Assembly (NCBI GenBank): GCA_964583335.1
Contig: CAZOVG010000002.1
Span: forward strand, 304,136-368,135
From: JAGNKE01 sp964583335
GTDB lineage: Bacteria; Pseudomonadota; Alphaproteobacteria; Micavibrionales; Micavibrionaceae
Direction: 5' to 3'
Length of the DNA: 64,000 nucleotides
Each line of letters opens with the position of its first letter. Position 1 is the first letter of the stretch. Position numbers and translations under genes: made by a program. The notes under the pieces are model-generated. The model was not told the DNA's origin and searched no databases. It saw only the letters and a program-made list of their open reading frames with translations. This document shows positions 43,160 through 51,760 of the stretch, one piece after another.

Positions 43160-43959
43160 TGAAGATCGCCCGAAGCCGGGCGGAGCTGGACGCCCTGCTC
43201 TCTGCCCCCCGGGCGGCGGGTCAGCGAATTGGGTTCGTGCCCACCATGGGCGCGTTGCACGAGGGGCATCTCTCGCTGGTGCGGCTGGCGCGGCAACATG
43301 CCGATCTCGTGGGCGTCAGTATTTTCGTCAATCCCACGCAATTCGCGCCGCATGAAGATTTCGACGCCTATCCGCGCGATGAAGCGCGGGACCTTGCGAT
43401 GCTGGAGGGCGAAGGCGCCGATTTTGTGTTCTTGCCCCGCGCGGAGGAGATTTATGCCGGCGGCCTTGAAAGCGCGGTTAAGCCCGGCGCGGCGGCGCAA
43501 GGGCTGGAGAGCGATTTCAGGCCGCATTTTTTCGGCGGGGTCGTTAACGTGGTCTATCGGCTGTTCGATTGCGTCAAACCGGACGCCGCGATTTTCGGGG
43601 AGAAGGATTTCCAGCAGCTTCAGGTTATTTCCGAGATGGTCGCCGCGCAGAATTTGCCGATCCAGATTATCGGCGCGCCGATCGCGCGGGACGATGCCGG
43701 GCTGGCTCTGTCTTCACGCAACGCCTATCTTTCCGCTTCCGAACTTTCAATCGCGCGGACGCTGAACCGGATTCTGTTCGATATTGCGGCGGCGATTCGC
43801 GGCGGTCAAAACGAAGAAGAAGCCTGCGCCGCCGCTTCCGCGCGGCTTTTGGCCGAAGGGTTTCGCTCGGTCGATTATGTCGCGGTGCGCTGGGGCCGGG
43901 TTCTGGGCGCGGCGTGGCTTGGCCGGACGCGGCTGATCGACAACGTGCCGATTTCCTAG
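43159..43959 (+). CDS. panC: Pantothenate synthetase
   Basis: 266-residue ligase that joins pantoate and beta-alanine. GFVPTMGALHEGHLSLV contains the HxGH nucleotide-binding motif; FVNPTQFAPHEDFDAYPR, FFGGVVNVVYRLFD, FGEKDFQQL and ALSSRNAYLS complete the family pattern. Slightly shorter than the usual 280 residues at the C-terminus (ends after RLIDNVPIS). GTG at 43156 is in frame directly before the ATG. It overlaps the convergent acyltransferase gene by 4 bp. Confidence 0.94.
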   Translation: MKIARSRAELDALLSAPRAAGQRIGFVPTMGALHEGHLSLVRLARQHADLVGVSIFVNPTQFAPHEDFDAYPRDEARDLAMLEGEGADFVFLPRAEEIYAGGLESAVKPGAAAQGLESDFRPHFFGGVVNVVYRLFDCVKPDAAIFGEKDFQQLQVISEMVAAQNLPIQIIGAPIARDDAGLALSSRNAYLSASELSIARTLNRILFDIAAAIRGGQNEEEACAAASARLLAEGFRSVDYVAVRWGRVLGAAWLGRTRLIDNVPIS

Positions 43960-45059
43960 TCTTTGGGTTTTTCCGGTGGAATAAAGGCCCGGCAGATCCA
44001 CGCGCGGGCGGGCTTTTCCAGATAGAGATAGGTGTATTTCGAGAGGATAAAGGTCAGCGCAAGCGCGACCGCGCAAGCAGCCAAAAACGGGCCGTCGAAA
44101 ATCTTGGAGCCGTCGAGCGCCCGCATCATTACGGGCACGGGCAGAGCTTCCCATATCACATGGTGCAGCATGTAAACGGAATAGGACGCCTCCCCCCAGA
44201 AGACCAGTTTTGCGCCTTCCAAGGCCGTATTTATGCGCTGCCTCGACAGTTCCGCCGCGACGTAAATCACGAGCGCATAAATCAGCACGATCACGGCGTC
44301 AGGGATATTGAGAATGAAACATAAAAACATGAACCCCACGACGGCGTAGAATTTTCCGGCGCTCGCGTTCTTCAGTTCGTATTTTCGCCCAAAGAGGTAA
44401 AGGCCGATGCCGAGAATGAAATCCGGCACGATGCGGATGAAGCCTTGCGCCGTGAGATGGGTGAAGGGCTTGCCGATATATAAAAACACGATACAGAGCA
44501 GGACAATCGCGATTGAAGCGAGCAGCATCACGACTTGCGGCCGCTTTTTTAGCGCCCAGACGGCCAGAAGCGGAAAGAGGAGGTATGCGAACCACTCGGC
44601 GCTGATCGACCATGAGGGGTTGTTGAAACAGGGCCGCGCGTGTATGCCCCAGGCCTGAATCATGAAGACGGATGAGGTCAAGCAGCTCCAGCTGTCGCCG
44701 CTGTCGAACCCCACGCCCCAGAACGTCAGAGTCGCCGCCGTGGTCAGGGCTGAGAGGATCAGGGTCACGATATGCACGGGATAGATGCGCGCGAAGCGTT
44801 TGATATAGAAATCGCGGGCGGAGAAGGTGCCCTCCTCGATCGTGCGGATGTAGCTGTGGGTGAGAATAAAGCCGCTCAGGATGAAAAAGAAATCCACGCC
44901 AGTGTAAAAGCGGCCCGGCAGGCCCTCGCGGAGCGCGTCGATCTCGTAGGTATAATGGAAGATCACGATCGAGAGCGCGGCGAAAAAGCGTAGGGCGGTC
45001 AGGCTCCTGATGTCCTTCGGATAGGGCGTTTGCGCGGGTTTGAACAAAGCAGCGAGCAT
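43956..45059 (-). CDS. Acyltransferase 3 family membrane protein
   Basis: 367-residue OafA/YrhL-type acyltransferase with about ten membrane helices. RSLTALRFFAALSIVIFHY and GVDFFFILSGFILTHSYIR carry the conserved Arg, His and FFxxSGF features; SWSISAEWFAYLLFP is the usual third motif. Members O-acylate surface polysaccharides or other envelope glycans; the acceptor here is unknown. Confidence 0.88.
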   Translation of the reverse strand: MLAALFKPAQTPYPKDIRSLTALRFFAALSIVIFHYTYEIDALREGLPGRFYTGVDFFFILSGFILTHSYIRTIEEGTFSARDFYIKRFARIYPVHIVTLILSALTTAATLTFWGVGFDSGDSWSCLTSSVFMIQAWGIHARPCFNNPSWSISAEWFAYLLFPLLAVWALKKRPQVVMLLASIAIVLLCIVFLYIGKPFTHLTAQGFIRIVPDFILGIGLYLFGRKYELKNASAGKFYAVVGFMFLCFILNIPDAVIVLIYALVIYVAAELSRQRINTALEGAKLVFWGEASYSVYMLHHVIWEALPVPVMMRALDGSKIFDGPFLAACAVALALTFILSKYTYLYLEKPARAWICRAFIPPEKPKD

Positions 45060-45117
45060 AGCACGTCAGGTTCAGGTTTTTCTTCAGTCTATTATTTGCA
45101 GAAAATCGGTTCGCACA

Positions 45118-45146
45118 ACAGAAAACGGCCCTTACGGGCCGCTTTT
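45118..45146 (-). terminator. Rho-independent terminator, probably the ancestral rplQ terminator
   Basis: CGGCCC and GGGCCG pair around a 4-base loop (45126-45141), followed by TTTTC on the minus strand. It sits directly beyond the displaced rplQ 3' fragment, where a terminator of rplQ would be expected before the duplication. Confidence 0.75.
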
Positions 45147-45171
45147 AAATTTTTTTCAGGGGTTCGGCCTA

Positions 45172-45279
45172 TCAGGCCGCTTCGGCGTCTTCAACGATTT
45201 CATCGTCAAACTGGCTGGGGCCGGAGTCTTTGCCCTTGGCATCGGGGTCGCGGTCCACGAATTCGATGACGGCTGTCGG
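45172..45279 (-). pseudogene. rplQ: Displaced copy of the rplQ 3' end
   Basis: Encodes the last 33-34 residues of L17 (AVIEFVDRDPDAKGKDSGPS and onward) with a TGA stop at 45172-45174. Positions 45174-45279 match 46002-46107 inside intact rplQ with only four differences in 106 bp, and the match stops abruptly at 45280. No start codon or ribosome binding site, so it is a remnant. Confidence 0.92.
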
Positions 45280-45295
45280 CTGGATGAGCCCTGAT

Positions 45296-45898
45296 TTAAT
45301 TTGAATTTTCTATCATTGCTTGGCTTTTATCAGAATTACAGTCGTCTTTTGCTGCACCAAACTCTTGAATTTTTCTTTCGGGAATACCAATAGATGAGAC
45401 TTCATACTTATAAAAGCCGGGTGCTAGGGTTCGTGTATCATCACGCTCTTTTTTTAATATCGCCGAGACATAGTAAGCCTCACCATCAAAAAGATATTGA
45501 TAAAAAGTTGGAAAGCTTGTTTCGTTTACAATTCGCCCGTCTACTGGTAGTTTGATATCTCCCAGAGTTACTGAGAGATTTTTCTCAAAATTGTCTATGG
45601 AAAACACTTTTCCTGACCTTCCACGAGGTGGCCAAAGATATCTTTCTGGAAGTTCTCCACGGTAGATAACCACAGAGCCTGGCACAGGAGTATACCCTTC
45701 TGTGGGGTTTAGGTAAGCCTCACCATAAGGATAAAATCCTACTTTAAGTTTGTATTCCTCAACATATCCTGCAATTTTTATAATATCGCAGATCCTTTGC
45801 TGATCTGTCTTTTCCTTAACATCCTCTTGAGCGAGAACACGCGCCGGAAACAAAAACAGGCAGAATGCAGTAAGCATGAACAAAAATTTGGTCGGCAT
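45296..45898 (-). CDS. Secreted protein of unknown function, passenger in rplQ duplication
   Basis: 200 residues with a signal peptide (KFLFMLTAFCLFLFPARVLA, cleavage before QED). The mature part has two cysteines (RICDII, DDCNSD) and beta-rich segments with several Tyr/Pro turns (GFYPYGEAYLNPTEGYTPVP). No family recognised; YPYGEAYLNP and the N-terminal IKIAGYVEEYKLKVGFYP loosely recall pilin-like type II secretion folds, without certainty. Strongly A+T-rich against the ribosomal DNA around it. Flanked by intact rplQ and its displaced 3' fragment. Confidence 0.75.
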   Translation of the reverse strand: MPTKFLFMLTAFCLFLFPARVLAQEDVKEKTDQQRICDIIKIAGYVEEYKLKVGFYPYGEAYLNPTEGYTPVPGSVVIYRGELPERYLWPPRGRSGKVFSIDNFEKNLSVTLGDIKLPVDGRIVNETSFPTFYQYLFDGEAYYVSAILKKERDDTRTLAPGFYKYEVSSIGIPERKIQEFGAAKDDCNSDKSQAMIENSN

Positions 45899-45942
45899 TA
45901 CATGTGCTCTAAAAAATTTAGATTGGCGCTTAAGTATACAAA

Positions 45943-45977
45943 AAAATACCCCTGAATAGTAATATTCGGGGGTATTT
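45943..45977 (-). terminator. Rho-independent terminator after rplQ
   Basis: AAATACCCC pairs with GGGGTATTT, with an inner GAATA/TATTC stem, followed by TTTTTTG on the minus strand. It ends the alpha operon upstream of the passenger gene and probably arrived with the inserted segment. Confidence 0.85.
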
Positions 45978-45999
45978 ATGTATCTGTGTGTAATTTAAC

Positions 46000-46449
46000 C
46001 TAGGCCGCTTCGGCGTCTTCGACGATTTCATCGTCAAACTGGCTGGGGCCGGAGTCCTTGCCCTTGGCATCGGGGTCGCGGTCCACGAATTCGATGACGG
46101 CCATCGGGGCGGCGTCGCCGTAGCGGAAGCCGGCCTTCAGAACGCGGGTGTAGCCGCCGGGGCGGTCTTCGTAGCGTTCGGCCAGAACGTCAAAAAGTTT
46201 TCTGACCTGTACTTCGTCGCGGAGGGTCGCGATCGCCTTGCGGCGCTTGGAAAGGGCCACTTTCGGGTCTGCGGCAGCCTGCTTGCCCAGCGTGATGAGC
46301 TTTTCGACGTAGGGCTTGAGTTCCTTCGCCTTCGGCAGGGTGGTGACGATCTGTTCATGCTTGATCAGAGCGGCGGCCATGTTGGCCAGCATCGCCTTGC
46401 GGTGGCTGCTGGTGCGGTTCAGCTTGCGCTGTTTAATGCCATGTCTCAT
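46000..46449 (-). CDS. rplQ: 50S ribosomal protein L17
   Basis: 149 residues. MRHGIKQRKLNRTSSHRKAM is the invariant N-terminus; GGYTRVLKAGFRYGDAAPMAVIEFVD is the C-terminal core, extended by an acidic tail (KDSGPSQFDDEIVEDAEAA) not found in E. coli L17. GGAGAAG lies 6 bases before the ATG. Last gene of the alpha operon. The last 106 bp (stop TAG) are nearly identical to the displaced fragment downstream (stop TGA). Confidence 0.97.
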   Translation of the reverse strand: MRHGIKQRKLNRTSSHRKAMLANMAAALIKHEQIVTTLPKAKELKPYVEKLITLGKQAAADPKVALSKRRKAIATLRDEVQVRKLFDVLAERYEDRPGGYTRVLKAGFRYGDAAPMAVIEFVDRDPDAKGKDSGPSQFDDEIVEDAEAA

Positions 46450-46635
46450 TTTACTTCTCCTGCCGGGTTTATTCGGCTGCTGCGGCCTTGTGCCCCTTTT
46501 TGTTTGCGGGGACGAGAACCATTTTATTTCCCTTTGCCACCTGCCCTTTTCACGGGCCGTTTCACAGAGGGGGCGGACACATTGTCCTTAATTTCGCAAG
46601 GCCGAGCCCATAGAGCGCGGCCCCGCGAAGATTCC

Positions 46636-47655
46636 TTAGAACTGCTGCTCGTCGATCTTGCGAACGAGGTCTTCGATATTCTCAGGCGGCCAGCCCTCAA
46701 CCTGCATACCGAGGTGGAGACCGAACATGCCGAGAACTTCCTTGATTTCGTTCAAGGATTTGCGGCCGAAGTTCGGGGTACGGAGCATATCGCTCTCGGA
46801 CTTCTGAACGAGGTCGCCGATGTAGATGATGTTGTCGTTCTTGAGGCAGTTGGCGCTGCGGACAGACAGTTCCAGCTCTTCGACCTTTTTGAGAAGGTTG
46901 CGGTTGAAGGGCAGCTCTTCCTCTTCGGACTTTTCCTTGACTTCCTGGGGCTCTTCGAAGTTGACGAACACCTGAAGCTGGTCCTGAAGGATGCGCGCGG
47001 CGAAGGCCACGGAATCTTCAGGGCTGATTACACCGTTGGTTTCAACGGTGAGGGTCAGCTTGTCGTAGTCGGTGATCTGGCCGACGCGGGTGTCGGTGAC
47101 TTCGTAGGTGACCTTACGGACGGGCGAGAACACGCTGTCGATCGGAATGAGGCCGACGGGGGCTTCTTCCGGACGGTTCAGGGAGGCGGGGCGGTAGCCC
47201 TTGCCCGTGTTCACGGTCATGTCCATGTTCAGCTTCGCGCCCTTGTCGAGGGTGCAGATGATGAGGTCGGGGTTCATGATCTCGATGTCGGCGCCGGCCT
47301 CGATCTGTGCGGCGGTGACTTCGCACGGACCTTCAGCAGACAGGCGCATTCTCTTGGGGCCTTCGGAGTGCATACGCACGCTGAGCGCCTTGAGGTTCAG
47401 GATGATGTCGGTGACGTCTTCGCGCACGCCCTCGATGGAGGAGAACTCGTGCAGTACGCCTTCGATCTGGACCGCCGTAACGGCCGCGCCCTGAAGGGAG
47501 GAAAGGAGAATACGGCGCAGAGCGTTGCCCAGCGTCAGACCGAAGCCGCGTTCCAGCGGTTCAGCCACGACCACGCCCGTATTAGGCTGGCGGCTCGGCT
47601 TGACTTCGAGTTTCGCGGGTTTAATCAACTCTTGCCAGTTTTTCTGTATCAACAT
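46636..47655 (-). CDS. rpoA: RNA polymerase alpha subunit
   Basis: 339 residues. The N-terminal assembly domain shows EPLERGFGLTLGNALRRILLSS-type sequence and the EGVLHEFSSIEGVREDV loop; the C-terminal domain (about 250-330) has LELSVRSANCLKN and KSLNEIKEVLG for UP-element and activator contact. AGGACAC precedes the ATG. A 186-bp gap separates it from rplQ. Confidence 0.98.
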   Translation of the reverse strand: MLIQKNWQELIKPAKLEVKPSRQPNTGVVVAEPLERGFGLTLGNALRRILLSSLQGAAVTAVQIEGVLHEFSSIEGVREDVTDIILNLKALSVRMHSEGPKRMRLSAEGPCEVTAAQIEAGADIEIMNPDLIICTLDKGAKLNMDMTVNTGKGYRPASLNRPEEAPVGLIPIDSVFSPVRKVTYEVTDTRVGQITDYDKLTLTVETNGVISPEDSVAFAARILQDQLQVFVNFEEPQEVKEKSEEEELPFNRNLLKKVEELELSVRSANCLKNDNIIYIGDLVQKSESDMLRTPNFGRKSLNEIKEVLGMFGLHLGMQVEGWPPENIEDLVRKIDEQQF

Positions 47656-47723
47656 GTGTCCTGCTCTTTTCGTCTAGAGTGCTGGGTGATTCAAAACGTG
47701 TGTAAAAGCCGTTTGAAGGGCGA

Positions 47724-48107
47724 CTACACGCGGCGTCTTTTCGGGGGACGGCAGCCGTTGTGCGGAACGGGCGTTACGTCCTGGATCGATTTGATCAGGA
47801 AGCCGACCATCTGCAGCGCGCGGAGCGCCGATTCGCGGCCCGAACCGGGGCCCTTTACGAGGACTTCCAGTTCTTTCATGCCGTGTTCCTGTGCCTTGCG
47901 GCCCGCGTCTTCAGCAGCCATCTGCGCCGCGTAGGGCGTCGATTTACGGGAGCCTTTGAAGCCCATCGTGCCGGACGAGGACCAGGACACGACGTTGCCT
48001 TGGGCATCGCTGATCGTGATGATCGTGTTGTTGAACGTGGAGTTCACGTGCGCAACGCCGGATACGATGTTTTTCTTTTCTTTTCTTTTGGTTCTTGGTG
48101 CAGCCAT
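47724..48107 (-). CDS. rpsK: 30S ribosomal protein S11
   Basis: 127 residues: VSGVAHVNSTFNNTIITISD, GFKGSRKSTPYAAQMAAEDA and GCRPPKRRRV at the end are standard S11. Part of the platform of the small subunit. AAGGAG sits 9 bases before the ATG; 12 bp after rpsM. Confidence 0.98.
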   Translation of the reverse strand: MAAPRTKRKEKKNIVSGVAHVNSTFNNTIITISDAQGNVVSWSSSGTMGFKGSRKSTPYAAQMAAEDAGRKAQEHGMKELEVLVKGPGSGRESALRALQMVGFLIKSIQDVTPVPHNGCRPPKRRRV

Positions 48108-48119
48108 TGTTCGGACTCC

Positions 48120-48491
48120 TTATGACTTCTTGCCAGCGATGGGTTTCGCCGGGCCCTTGCGGGTACGCGCGTTGGTGATGGTCCGCTGACCGCGTACGGG
48201 GAGACCCGCACGGTGGCGCAGGCCACGGTAGCAGCGCATATCCATCAGGCGCTTGATGTTCATGGAGACTTCGCGGCGCAAATCGCCTTCGATCTTGTAG
48301 CCGCCCTTTTCGATTTCGGAACGGATGCGGTTGAGGGTGTCCTCATCGGCCTGTCCCATGCGTTGCTGTACGTCGATGCCCAGCTTTTCGCAGATCTTGA
48401 AGGCGGAGGTGCGACCAATGCCGTGAATGTAGGTCAGGGCAATGGGAATACGTTTATTGTCGGGTACGTTTACCCCAGCAATACGAGCCAT
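48120..48491 (-). CDS. rpsM: 30S ribosomal protein S13
   Basis: 123 residues from ATG 48491 (MARIAGVNVP); an in-frame ATG 15 bases upstream is not used. LTYIHGIGRTSA and the tail GLPVRGQRTITNARTRKGP are typical. The gene usually follows rpmJ; no rpmJ-like frame is visible in the 262 bp upstream. Confidence 0.97.
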   Translation of the reverse strand: MARIAGVNVPDNKRIPIALTYIHGIGRTSAFKICEKLGIDVQQRMGQADEDTLNRIRSEIEKGGYKIEGDLRREVSMNIKRLMDMRCYRGLRHRAGLPVRGQRTITNARTRKGPAKPIAGKKS

Positions 48492-48753
48492 AATATTTCC
48501 TTTCAAATTTTTCTGATTCGGGGCACCCTGCCCGTCCTCAATCCAAACCGTATACGGCTCTGTCCGTTAAACTTTCGCCGCGCCGGTTTGTAAACCTTTT
48601 GCGCACGGCGGGCGGGTTGATCCGCGCAGGCGTACGCTTCCCTTTCATCGGGATGCCGCATTATAGGAATTCGCGCCCCTGCGTCAACATAATTTATGGG
48701 TTTTCCGGGCTTTTTCGGGGGTTTTAGCCGTTTTTCTTAGGAATCCGCGCCTT
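48492..48753. other. Gap between the isoaspartyl peptidase and rpsM genes
   Basis: 262 bp, G+C-rich at the right and T-rich towards 48700-48740. It probably holds the leader of the rpsM-rpsK-rpoA-rplQ unit, but no promoter matches well. No rpmJ (L36) is found. Confidence 0.4.
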
Positions 48754-49629
48754 TCAGGTATCCGGGAAGCTGTTCGCGTAGATTTTTCCGTCGGCCCGCA
48801 CGAATCCCCGGTGCATCCCCGCGCAGCGGTAATCGAGGGCGATTTCGCCGTTTTTATTGAGGGCGATGATCCCGCCCCAGCCGCCCGCCGCCTTGATGCC
48901 GTCCAGCACGTTCGCGGTGGCGATTTCAAGCCTTTCGCCCAGATAGGCGCAGCGGGAGCGGATGTCGAACGCTGCGGCGGCGCGCATGAAATATTCGCCG
49001 TATCCGGTGGTCGAGACGGCCAGATCGCGGTCGGCCCAGGTGGCCGCGCCGATGATGGGCGAATCGCCTACCCTGCCCGCCCGCTTGCCGACCAGCCCGC
49101 CCGTCGAGGTGGCGGCGGCGAGACGGCCGTTTTTATCCAGCGCCACGGCGCCGACCGTGCCGTGGTTTTTATCTTCGGGCACCTGCGATTCGGTATGGGA
49201 GGGGGTGAAGTATGATTGGGGGTCTTCGATGCGCTCAAGGCCGCATTCGGCGATAAAGCGATCGGCCCCGGTTCCGGCCAGCAGGACGTGGGGCGTTTTT
49301 TCCATCACGGCGCGGGCGGCCAGAATGGGGCTTTTGACGCCGCGTACGGCAGCGACCGCCCCAGCCTTTTTTGTATGCCCATCCATGATGGACGCATCCA
49401 GCTCATACTCGCCGTCGCTGTTCGGGCCAGCGCCCTTTCCGGCGATGAACAGGCCGCTCTGCTCCAGCGCGATGACGGTTTGCGTCACCGCATCGAGGGC
49501 GGACGCGCCGCTTTTGAGAATATCCCAGCCGGAATTGAGGATGTTTTCGAGGGTCCGGGTGTGAAGGGTGTATTCGCGGGCGCTCTGGAACGCGCCGCCG
49601 TGAAGGGCCAGAACAAAATCGCCGCTCAT
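48754..49629 (-). CDS. Isoaspartyl peptidase / L-asparaginase, Ntn-hydrolase type
   Basis: 291-residue plant-type asparaginase (IaaA family). It should cleave itself before T158 in KNHGTVGAVALD, giving an alpha chain of about 157 residues and a beta chain with the nucleophilic threonine; GGLVGKRAGRVGDSPIIGAA and TTGYGEYFMR are the substrate-binding region. Substrates are isoaspartyl dipeptides and asparagine. It lies between adk and rpsM on the operon strand, an unusual place for this gene. Confidence 0.9.
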   Translation of the reverse strand: MSGDFVLALHGGAFQSAREYTLHTRTLENILNSGWDILKSGASALDAVTQTVIALEQSGLFIAGKGAGPNSDGEYELDASIMDGHTKKAGAVAAVRGVKSPILAARAVMEKTPHVLLAGTGADRFIAECGLERIEDPQSYFTPSHTESQVPEDKNHGTVGAVALDKNGRLAAATSTGGLVGKRAGRVGDSPIIGAATWADRDLAVSTTGYGEYFMRAAAAFDIRSRCAYLGERLEIATANVLDGIKAAGGWGGIIALNKNGEIALDYRCAGMHRGFVRADGKIYANSFPDT

Positions 49630-49655
49630 ATCCGCGATCCGCCGTTCGTGTTTCT

Positions 49656-50243
49656 TTAGTGTTTTTTGGGCGGTTCGATTCCCAGAATCGATTCAATCTT
49701 TGCGCTGACTTGTTCGATCGGCATCATGCCGTCCACCTTGCGCACCAGCCCCTTGTCCACGAAATACGGGAGGACGGGCGCGGTCTTGGCGCGGTATTCG
49801 CTGAGACGCTTTTTGGCGACTTCCGCGTTGTCGTCGCTGCGCGCTCCGCCCGATTCCTCGGCACGTTTGCGGATGCGGTCCACGAGGGCGTTTTCGTCCA
49901 CCTCCAGCACCAGCACGTGGTCGATCTTGCGGGCCATGTGGCGGAGCATGTCGTCGAGTGCCTGCGCCTGCGGCACGGTGCGGGGGAAGCCGTCGAGCAC
50001 GAAGCCGTTTTCGCAGTCCGGCTCGCTCACGCAATTGCCAATGAGTTCGATCATAATGTCGTCGGAGACGAGTTGGCCCGCGTCCATGATGGATTTGAGT
50101 TTCAGGCCCAGATCGGATCGCCTTGCAACCTCCGCCCGCAGCATGTCGCCCGTTGAGAGATGTTTGAGACCGTAAATTTCCTGCAGTCTTGCCGACTGGG
50201 TGCCTTTTCCTGCGCCCGGCGGGCCGAAAATGATGATGTTCAT
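49656..50243 (-). CDS. adk: Adenylate kinase
   Basis: 195 residues. P-loop GPPGAGKGT (7-15), LSTGDMLRAEV and GFPRTVPQAQALD are diagnostic. The LID domain is short, with no zinc cysteines, so this is the small form of the enzyme. The neighbour of secY, as in many spc operons; GGGGACC precedes the ATG. Confidence 0.97.
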   Translation of the reverse strand: MNIIIFGPPGAGKGTQSARLQEIYGLKHLSTGDMLRAEVARRSDLGLKLKSIMDAGQLVSDDIMIELIGNCVSEPDCENGFVLDGFPRTVPQAQALDDMLRHMARKIDHVLVLEVDENALVDRIRKRAEESGGARSDDNAEVAKKRLSEYRAKTAPVLPYFVDKGLVRKVDGMMPIEQVSAKIESILGIEPPKKH

Positions 50244-50280
50244 GGTCCCCTGTCTCCTCGTTCGTATGAGATGGTTTGGC

Positions 50281-51639
50281 TTATCTTCGCCGTCTGCCTG
50301 TCGATGCGCCGCGCAGCTTCGCCTTTTTGATGAGGCCCTCGTACTGGTGCGCGATCAGGTGCGAGTGGATTTGCGCCACCGTGTCCATGGTCACGCTGAC
50401 CACGATCAGGAGGCTGGTTCCGCCGAAATAGAAGGGCACGTTATATTGCGAGACCATGAATTCGGGCAGGAGACAGATGAAGACGAGGTAAATCGCGCCG
50501 ACGACCGTGATACGGGTCAGAACGTAGTCGAAATAATCCGCCGTGTGCTTGCCGGGACGCATACCGGGAACGAAGCCGCCGTATTTGCGCAGGCTTTCGG
50601 CGTTCTCCTCGGGGTTGAAGACGATCGCCGTATAGAAGAAGGCGAAGAACATGATCAGCGTTCCATAAACCGCCATATAGACCGGCTGGCCGTGGGCGAG
50701 GTAACGCTGGACGTCCGCCCAGAAGTCGCCGCCGCTGACGCCCGCAAAGTTAATGATGGTAAGCGGCAGAAGCAGCAGGGACGAGGCGAAGATCGGGGGG
50801 ATCACGCCCGAGGTGTTGAGCTTGAGCGGGATGTGGTTGGTTTCGCCGCCCATGAGCTTGTTGCCGACCTGGCGTTTCGGGTATTGCACCACGATGCGGC
50901 GCTGGGCACGTTCAACAAAGACGATCAGAGCGATCACGCCGACGACCATCAGGCACAGGATCAGCAGCACGATGGGGCTGATCGTTCCCTGACGTCCGAG
51001 TTCGAGGGTGCTGGCCAAGGCGCGCGGCAATTCGGCCACGATCCCGGCGAAGATGATGAGGGAGGTTCCGTTGCCGACGCCGCGCTGGGTAATCTGTTCG
51101 CCCAGCCACATCAGGAAAACCGTGCCACCCACGATGGTGATGACCGTCGAGATACGGAAGAACATGCCGGGGTCGAGGACGGCGGAGCCGCCCTGTCCCT
51201 GCATCGCTTCGAGGCCGACCGCGAGGCCGTAAGCCTGAACGGAGGCCAGAAGGACGGTGAGATAGCGGGTATACTGGTTGATCTTCATGCGGCCCATTTC
51301 GCCGTCTTTTTTCAACTCCTCCAGATTCTTGAAGATGGAGGTGGCAAGCTGCATGATAATAGAAGCGGAAATATAGGGCATGATGTTCAGCGCGAAGATC
51401 GTCATACGCTGCAATGCGCCACCGGAGAACATGTTGAACATGTCGAGGATGCCGCCGCCCTTTTGCGAGAAAATCTCGTTCCAGACACGAATGTCGATTC
51501 CCGGAACGGGAATGTAGGTTCCGAGGCGGTAAACAAGGAGCGCCCCCAGAACGAAATAGATTCTTTTCTTCAACTCCGTGGCTTTTGCAAGCGCACCCCA
51601 GTTTGCGTTACGCGCGAGTTGCTCGGCGGCCGATGCCAT
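50281..51639 (-). CDS. secY: Preprotein translocase subunit SecY
   Basis: 452-residue, ten-helix channel subunit of the Sec translocon. YIPVPGID with the plug region GGGILDMFNMFSGGAL, MPYISASIIMQL, and the C-terminal GMRPGKHTADYFDYVLTRIT loop are characteristic. It ends in a basic tail. Here secY is separated from rplO by two extra genes and a terminator. Confidence 0.97.
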   Translation of the reverse strand: MASAAEQLARNANWGALAKATELKKRIYFVLGALLVYRLGTYIPVPGIDIRVWNEIFSQKGGGILDMFNMFSGGALQRMTIFALNIMPYISASIIMQLATSIFKNLEELKKDGEMGRMKINQYTRYLTVLLASVQAYGLAVGLEAMQGQGGSAVLDPGMFFRISTVITIVGGTVFLMWLGEQITQRGVGNGTSLIIFAGIVAELPRALASTLELGRQGTISPIVLLILCLMVVGVIALIVFVERAQRRIVVQYPKRQVGNKLMGGETNHIPLKLNTSGVIPPIFASSLLLLPLTIINFAGVSGGDFWADVQRYLAHGQPVYMAVYGTLIMFFAFFYTAIVFNPEENAESLRKYGGFVPGMRPGKHTADYFDYVLTRITVVGAIYLVFICLLPEFMVSQYNVPFYFGGTSLLIVVSVTMDTVAQIHSHLIAHQYEGLIKKAKLRGASTGRRRR

Positions 51640-51760
51640 CGTGTGCTCTCTTTCCGTGCTTACTTAAAAAACAGTCAATCAGTCATAAAGAAAAGAGTTC
51701 GTATAGACAAGTGGGGAATGGGGCTGCGGGCGCAGAGTTTTAACTTTTAGGCAGGCGCCG

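Noticed and set aside
50200..51750. 516-codon frame opposite secY
   Set aside because: SecY is certain; the antisense product is an Asp/His/Gln-rich shadow of a hydrophobic protein.
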